Shown here piece by piece: positions 59,759 to 64,000 of a stretch of 64,000 nt of DNA (the stretch's first letter is position 1; the number at the start of each line of letters is the position of its first letter). Location: positions 1 through 64,000 of the IMG/VR virus record IMGVR_UViG_3300034103_001604; one strand, written 5' to 3'. Origin of the DNA: a virus. The notes beneath the pieces were generated by a model. That model saw only the letters and a list, made by a program, of their open reading frames with translations, was not told the DNA's origin and ran no database searches. Position numbers and translations under genes: made by a program.

Positions 59759-62035
59759 ATGTTACAACCAAATAAAGATCTAGAGAAAATTTTTGAATTC
59801 GCTGTAGAAGTAGCCAGCGAAAAAAATCATGAATATGTGACTTTAGAACACTTTCTTTATGGAATGATTTCTAACGATGAGTTCGCTAAACTTCTAGAAA
59901 ATTTTGGAGCCGATGTTAAAAGTTTGATTAAAAATTTAGAGCAATATATCAATGTAGAACTAAACGACATCGTTAACCCCAATGTTGATAAACCTAAAAA
60001 AACTACGTCAATTGATCGAGTTTTGAATAGAGCATTTACACATGTGTTGTTTGGCGGGCGAACTGTAATAGAGCCATTAGATTGTTTCATCAGTATGTTT
60101 GCAGAAAAGAAAAGTCATGCAAATTATTTTATTAAAAAAGCAAACATTGATAAAGATCGATTTTTAAATTTCATTCAGAAAAAATATCAAGAAGAAAATG
60201 AAGAAGAATCAAGTTCTCAAAAAATTAATCCTCAAATTGAAAAAATGATCAATCAATTTTGCATTAATTTAACTGCAAAAGCCAAATCTAAAAAGATTGA
60301 TCCAGTGATCGGAAGAGAAAAAGAAATTGAAGAAGTACAACTAGTTCTCGCAAGAAGAAATAAAAGCAATGTTATTTTGATTGGAGATCCGGGTGTAGGT
60401 AAAACTGCAATTGCAGAAGGCATCGCTAAAAAAATTGTCGAAGGATCAGTTCCAAAATTTATCCAAGATCATATTGTGTATAGTCTAGATATCAGTTCGT
60501 TATTAGCAGGAAGTAAATATCGAGGAGATTTCGAAGAACGCATTAAAATGATCATCAATGTTTTAGAAAGAAAAAAGAATTGTATTCTTTTTATTGATGA
60601 GGCACACATGATGAACGGAGCCGGTGCTGCCAGCGGCAACAGCAATGATCTAGCAAATATGTTAAAACCAGCATTAACTAAGGGCACATTGAAAGTAATT
60701 GCCAGCACTACATGGGACGAGTTTAGAAAACATTTTGAAAAGGATCGTGCATTAATGCGTCGATTCCAACGTGTCACAGTTGATGAGCCAACCGAAGAAA
60801 CATGTATTAAAATTCTAAAAGGTGTTAAAAAATATTACGAAAAACATCATAAAGTTAAAATTACCAATCAAGCATTAATTGATGCCGTAACATATTCTGT
60901 CAAATACATGACAGATAAAAAACTACCCGATAAAGCATTAGATTTAATCGATTGTGCTTGTGCTAGATTTAAGATTAAAGATGAAGAAGGTGGAGTTGTC
61001 GACCACGATGAAATCGTTTACGAAGTTTCTAAACTTGCTAACCTTCCTGTTGAACAAGTAAGTTCCAAAGAAAGTGTAAACCTTTCAAATCTAGAGAAAA
61101 ATTTACGAAACAAAATTTTTGGTCAAGAGCAAGCAATTAGTTCTTTACTCGATAAAATTTTTATCAGTCAAGCAGGCCTCAAATCGTTTAATAAACCAAT
61201 TGGTAGTTTTCTGTTTGTCGGACCAACAGGCGTTGGTAAAACTGAGGCTGCTAAACAACTAGCATCAGGATTAAATGTAAAACTTATACGTTTTGACATG
61301 AGTGAATTCCAAGAAAAGCATTCTGTAGCCAAATTTATCGGTGCTCCACCGGGATATATTGGGTTTGATGACAACGCAGGACAATTAATTACTAATCTAC
61401 AAGAAAATCCTAATTGTGTATTATTGCTTGATGAAGTTGAAAAGGCTCACCCAGATGTATTGACCATACTGTTACAATTAATGGATAACGGATTTATCAC
61501 TGGAAATAATGGAAAAAAAGCCGACGGAAGAAATGCTATTATTATTATGACTAGTAACCTCGGTGCTGTTGATGCTGAGAAAAATAGCGTAGGATTTGGT
61601 AATTTAGAAAGAGACGGTGATCCCAAAGACGCTGTTAATAGATTTTTTGCACCGGAATTTAGAAATAGACTTGACGGCATTGTTAAATTTGGTAAACTTG
61701 ATAAACCGACTATGTCTAAAATTGTCAAGAAGTTTATTGAAGAACTTAATGCACTTATTAAAGATAAAAGTATTCATGTTAAACCTACCAATGAAGCAGT
61801 AGAATTATTGATCGAAAAAGGATTTAATAGTAAAATGGGTGCAAGGCCCTTACAAAGAATTATCGATGAATTTATTAAGAAGCCAATGAGTAGAGAAATT
61901 TTGTTTGGAAAACTTGTTAATGGAGGTATTGTAGAAGTTAATGTCGTAGATAATAATCTCAATCTTAATATTATTGATCCAATGCCAATTTCAAAAGTGA
62001 AAGAAACAAATGAAAATTCAGAAACAAAAATCTAG
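59759..62035 (+). CDS. clpA: ClpA-type AAA+ unfoldase
   Basis: The 758-residue protein has a ClpN domain (residues 1-145), a first AAA+ module with GDPGVGKTAIAEG and CILFIDEAHMM, and a second with VGPTGVGKTEAAK and VLLLDEVEKAHPD, then EFRNRLDG and a C-terminal domain. It lacks the ClpB middle coiled-coil, so it is ClpA-like, and equals E. coli ClpA in length. A V-G-F tripeptide (residues 611-613) stands where ClpA and ClpX have the IGF/IGL docking loop for ClpP. Phage ClpP lies at 35792. They likely form a ClpAP protease. AAAGGAAA precedes the ATG. Confidence 0.95.
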   Translation: MLQPNKDLEKIFEFAVEVASEKNHEYVTLEHFLYGMISNDEFAKLLENFGADVKSLIKNLEQYINVELNDIVNPNVDKPKKTTSIDRVLNRAFTHVLFGGRTVIEPLDCFISMFAEKKSHANYFIKKANIDKDRFLNFIQKKYQEENEEESSSQKINPQIEKMINQFCINLTAKAKSKKIDPVIGREKEIEEVQLVLARRNKSNVILIGDPGVGKTAIAEGIAKKIVEGSVPKFIQDHIVYSLDISSLLAGSKYRGDFEERIKMIINVLERKKNCILFIDEAHMMNGAGAASGNSNDLANMLKPALTKGTLKVIASTTWDEFRKHFEKDRALMRRFQRVTVDEPTEETCIKILKGVKKYYEKHHKVKITNQALIDAVTYSVKYMTDKKLPDKALDLIDCACARFKIKDEEGGVVDHDEIVYEVSKLANLPVEQVSSKESVNLSNLEKNLRNKIFGQEQAISSLLDKIFISQAGLKSFNKPIGSFLFVGPTGVGKTEAAKQLASGLNVKLIRFDMSEFQEKHSVAKFIGAPPGYIGFDDNAGQLITNLQENPNCVLLLDEVEKAHPDVLTILLQLMDNGFITGNNGKKADGRNAIIIMTSNLGAVDAEKNSVGFGNLERDGDPKDAVNRFFAPEFRNRLDGIVKFGKLDKPTMSKIVKKFIEELNALIKDKSIHVKPTNEAVELLIEKGFNSKMGARPLQRIIDEFIKKPMSREILFGKLVNGGIVEVNVVDNNLNLNIIDPMPISKVKETNENSETKI

Positions 62036-62669
62036 TAAATTATTTTATAAAAAGTACCCTTTTAAAATAGAATGTTTGTGTGCCGGAGCACATAAATTGT
62101 CATCGTATTACTATAAAAATAGTGGAGATTTATTATTCAATAAAACGGATAAACCAGAAGATAGAAAAAAAATAAAAGAATTTAGCGAAAAAACTAAGTT
62201 TTTAAGTTCTATGAGTGATCTAAGAATCAGAACTGAAGGAGTTCATTTTAATATTTTTTGTATGAATTTTGAACAGGTAGAACACATTGAAAAAGAATTA
62301 AGTCCATGGATTTCTGCAATTAGAGGTCCAACATCTAAAGAAGAACTTGAATTTTTATTAGAAAATGGGCCTAAAAAAATCCTTTGTGATCGACTTCCTA
62401 GAAAAATTTTTAAATATAGGATATATTTTAAAAATAAATTTCCGCTAGATAAAAGACAGCAATTTCTTCAATGGGCTGAAAAAAATTACGATAAAATTTC
62501 GCTCAGTTATACCAGCAAAAGATGGATGCGTGGTGAAAGATCGTGGGCACAAGATCCATTTGGATATGTAAAAGATGACAAAAGTCTTAGCATGATCGGT
62601 CTTCAACTAAGCGGATTTGTTAAAAGTATTGATGAATTTGTCGAAAGGAATCAAGCATTGGTAACATAA
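62010..62669 (+). CDS. Phage protein of unknown function
   Basis: The 219-residue protein overlaps the end of clpA by 26 bases. It starts KLFYKKYPFKIECLCAGAHKL and has RGPTSKEELEFLLENGPKKILCDRLPRKIFKYRIYFKN in the middle and KRWMRGERSWAQDPFGYVKD near the end. The pattern is basic and Tyr/Phe-rich, with possible RNA- or DNA-binding character. I know no function for it. Confidence 0.6.
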   Translation: MKIQKQKSSKLFYKKYPFKIECLCAGAHKLSSYYYKNSGDLLFNKTDKPEDRKKIKEFSEKTKFLSSMSDLRIRTEGVHFNIFCMNFEQVEHIEKELSPWISAIRGPTSKEELEFLLENGPKKILCDRLPRKIFKYRIYFKNKFPLDKRQQFLQWAEKNYDKISLSYTSKRWMRGERSWAQDPFGYVKDDKSLSMIGLQLSGFVKSIDEFVERNQALVT

Positions 62670-62681
62670 ATATATGTTACT

Positions 62682-63119
62682 ATGCCAGCACTAAGTCAAA
62701 GTTTAACATTTACACAAAATTCAACCAGTACTGTTCTACTCAGTTACCCCAATACAGGAACAACCGCCCTTACCTATATTAGCGACCGCATAAAAGGCGA
62801 CGGCTATTATAACGGAAGTGGCGGTTTTCATACTGTTCAGTTACAAATTAGTGATTTTGTAGGAAAATTTTCAATTGAAGGTTCTCTTGCATCAAATCCA
62901 ACTTCAACTGACTGGTTTACAGTAGAGTTAGGATTGCCTAATAATCAAAGCATCGATACTTCAGGGTTGATCAGTGACGCTAATATTACTTCTATTCAAT
63001 ATTCCACAGCAACAACTTTAGTTAAAACCTACAATTTTATAGGAAATTTAGTCTGGGTTAGAGCAAAAATTAGTGAATTTACAGAAGGTACTGTAAACAG
63101 CATCAAATATAATCACTAG
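62682..63119 (+). CDS. Probable virion structural protein
   Basis: The 145-residue protein is Ser/Thr/Asn-rich and strand-rich ([45 protein letters not shown]). It ends with [21 protein letters not shown], typical of small beta-sandwich tail or decoration proteins. A palindromic TAACAT/ATGTTA lies just before the ATG. It precedes another fibre gene, which supports a structural role. Confidence 0.5.
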   Translation: MPALSQSLTFTQNSTSTVLLSYPNTGTTALTYISDRIKGDGYYNGSGGFHTVQLQISDFVGKFSIEGSLASNPTSTDWFTVELGLPNNQSIDTSGLISDANITSIQYSTATTLVKTYNFIGNLVWVRAKISEFTEGTVNSIKYNH

Positions 63120-63129
63120 GAATATACAA

Positions 63130-64000
63130 ATGGCCAAGCAAACAATTAACATAGGTACTGGTGAAACTTCAGGTGATGGCGAAAGTTTAAGATCTGCTTT
63201 TCAAAAAGTAAATTCCAACTTTGACGAATTATATATTACACCCGGTATTTCCGGACCAAGTGGACCGACTGGTGCAGCAGGAAGTAGTGGACCAACTGGT
63301 GCAGCAGGAAGTAGTGGACCAACTGGTGCAGCAGGAAGTAGTGGACCAAGTGGACCAACTGGTGCAGCAGGAAGTAGTGGACCAAGTGGACCAACTGGTG
63401 CAGCAGGAAGTAGTGGACCAACCGGACCTCAAGATTTTTCAGCAATATCGGAGCACGTTTTACCGGCAGCAGATTTAACCTACGATCTTGGATCTACCTC
63501 TAGTCAATGGCGTAGTTTGTATGTTGGCACAGGAACAATTTATATCGGTGGAATTCCTTTAAGTGTAACAACCAGTGGTTCTTTAACGATTAGTGGATCT
63601 CCTGTAGTTACATACAGCACTAGTGGTAATTTTGTTGTTAATGGTAACACAGTATTAGGCGGCGGTCTACATACTATCACTGTTCCAGCTGAAGTAGGTT
63701 CTACTTACAAAGGCCTACACGTAGCCTATGGTAGAGTGCATTCTAACGGTAATTCCAGCGAACTTAATGTTAGTAAAATTGTCATACACAAACCAGCAGC
63801 ATCTACAGTAACCATAGACCCTGTAGGCAATCGAGATGATTTTCGAGTCAGCGAAATCAGCAGCAGTGATGTCCTTGCTATGTTTGTCTTATACGGCAAT
63901 GTCAACGGTGCTAAACCTTTAACCGATTTACAGGCATTCGCTGAAGCAGCTATTGACACAGTTATTCTAGATGAGGGACAGGAAGGTGTGTATAACAGTG
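63130..64000 (+). CDS. Second collagen-like tail fibre, N-terminal part
   Basis: The frame is open from ATG 63130 to the right edge (290 codons). It starts [24 protein letters not shown], followed by NSNFDELY, a standard tail attachment module of T4-like marine phages. Gly-x-y repeats come next (about residues 42-100), then [24 protein letters not shown], the usual fibre module. The last part ([21 protein letters not shown]) is strand-rich. The C-terminal end is outside the window. Confidence 0.85.
   Translation, partial: MAKQTINIGTGETSGDGESLRSAFQKVNSNFDELYITPGISGPSGPTGAAGSSGPTGAAGSSGPTGAAGSSGPSGPTGAAGSSGPSGPTGAAGSSGPTGPQDFSAISEHVLPAADLTYDLGSTSSQWRSLYVGTGTIYIGGIPLSVTTSGSLTISGSPVVTYSTSGNFVVNGNTVLGGGLHTITVPAEVGSTYKGLHVAYGRVHSNGNSSELNVSKIVIHKPAASTVTIDPVGNRDDFRVSEISSSDVLAMFVLYGNVNGAKPLTDLQAFAEAAIDTVILDEGQEGVYNS
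63253..63429 (+). repeat. Collagen-like tandem repeat in second fibre gene
   Basis: Units of GPTGAAGSS (27 bases) and [12 protein letters not shown] repeat in tandem with nearly identical DNA. They form a triple-helix stalk different from GPQGVQ in the first fibre. The DNA identity points to slippage-driven length change. Confidence 0.93.

Noticed and set aside
63229-63478. Alternative frames through the second collagen-like repeat
   Set aside because: They translate to simple Gln/Val or Ser/Thr/Cys repeats and overlap a frame with clear fibre modules.
1-64000. tRNA genes, CRISPR arrays and insertion sequences
   Set aside because: Intergenic spaces are too short and no cloverleaf, regularly spaced repeat array or transposase gene was seen.

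Overview
The window is 64 kb of tailed bacteriophage DNA (Caudoviricetes). T4-type or large-phage genes support this: a gp44-like clamp loader ATPase, a GroES-like co-chaperonin, PhoH, long tail fibres with collagen-like repeats and an S74 chaperone end, and a spanin/endolysin/holin lysis block. The spanin pair and a TctC-type periplasmic binding protein point to a Gram-negative host, probably an aquatic proteobacterium. The host assignment is inference. The DNA is AT-rich. I see no tRNA, CRISPR array or insertion sequence, and no gene-free stretch longer than about 300 bases.

Region 1 (1-22 kb) is a very AT-rich accessory region in short runs of alternating strand. It holds seven radical SAM proteins, a separate SPASM-like iron-sulfur protein, five 2-oxoglutarate/Fe(II)-oxygenase-like proteins, two sulfotransferase-like proteins, three methyltransferase-like proteins and two paired glycosyltransferases. 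It also holds a truncated (window edge) fatty acid desaturase, an SGNH hydrolase, a GNAT-like protein, an SDR, a class I glutamine amidotransferase, a TctC-like binding protein and an HExxH protein. These look like enzymes of a chemical pathway, perhaps for glycan, lipid or peptide modification. This region is the best candidate for an undescribed system.

Region 2 (22-40 kb) is mostly plus-strand and tightly packed, often with ATGA overlaps. It has a short UDP-sugar dehydrogenase, FolE, a GT-A glycosyltransferase, a MazG-like protein, a Bax-inhibitor-1 membrane protein and many small conserved phage proteins. Among the latter is a tandem family of small paralogues. ClpP, an unusual QueD-family protein behind its own promoter and leader, a further oxygenase-like protein, an AbrB-like protein and the UV endonuclease UvsE follow.

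Region 3 (40-50 kb) encodes tail and fibre proteins: an Ig-like protein, a fibre with a complete seven-bladed propeller, and an 1846-residue fibre with collagen repeats, 21 copies of a roughly 60-residue module and an S74 end.

Region 4 (50-64 kb) has GroES, a cytidylyltransferase, the clamp loader, PhoH, the lysis genes, DnaJ and ClpA, and enters a second collagen-like fibre at the right edge. ClpP, ClpA, DnaJ and GroES together give the phage its own proteostasis set. Several near-perfect sigma70 promoters with 17-bp spacers are visible, two of them overlapping an intrinsic terminator.
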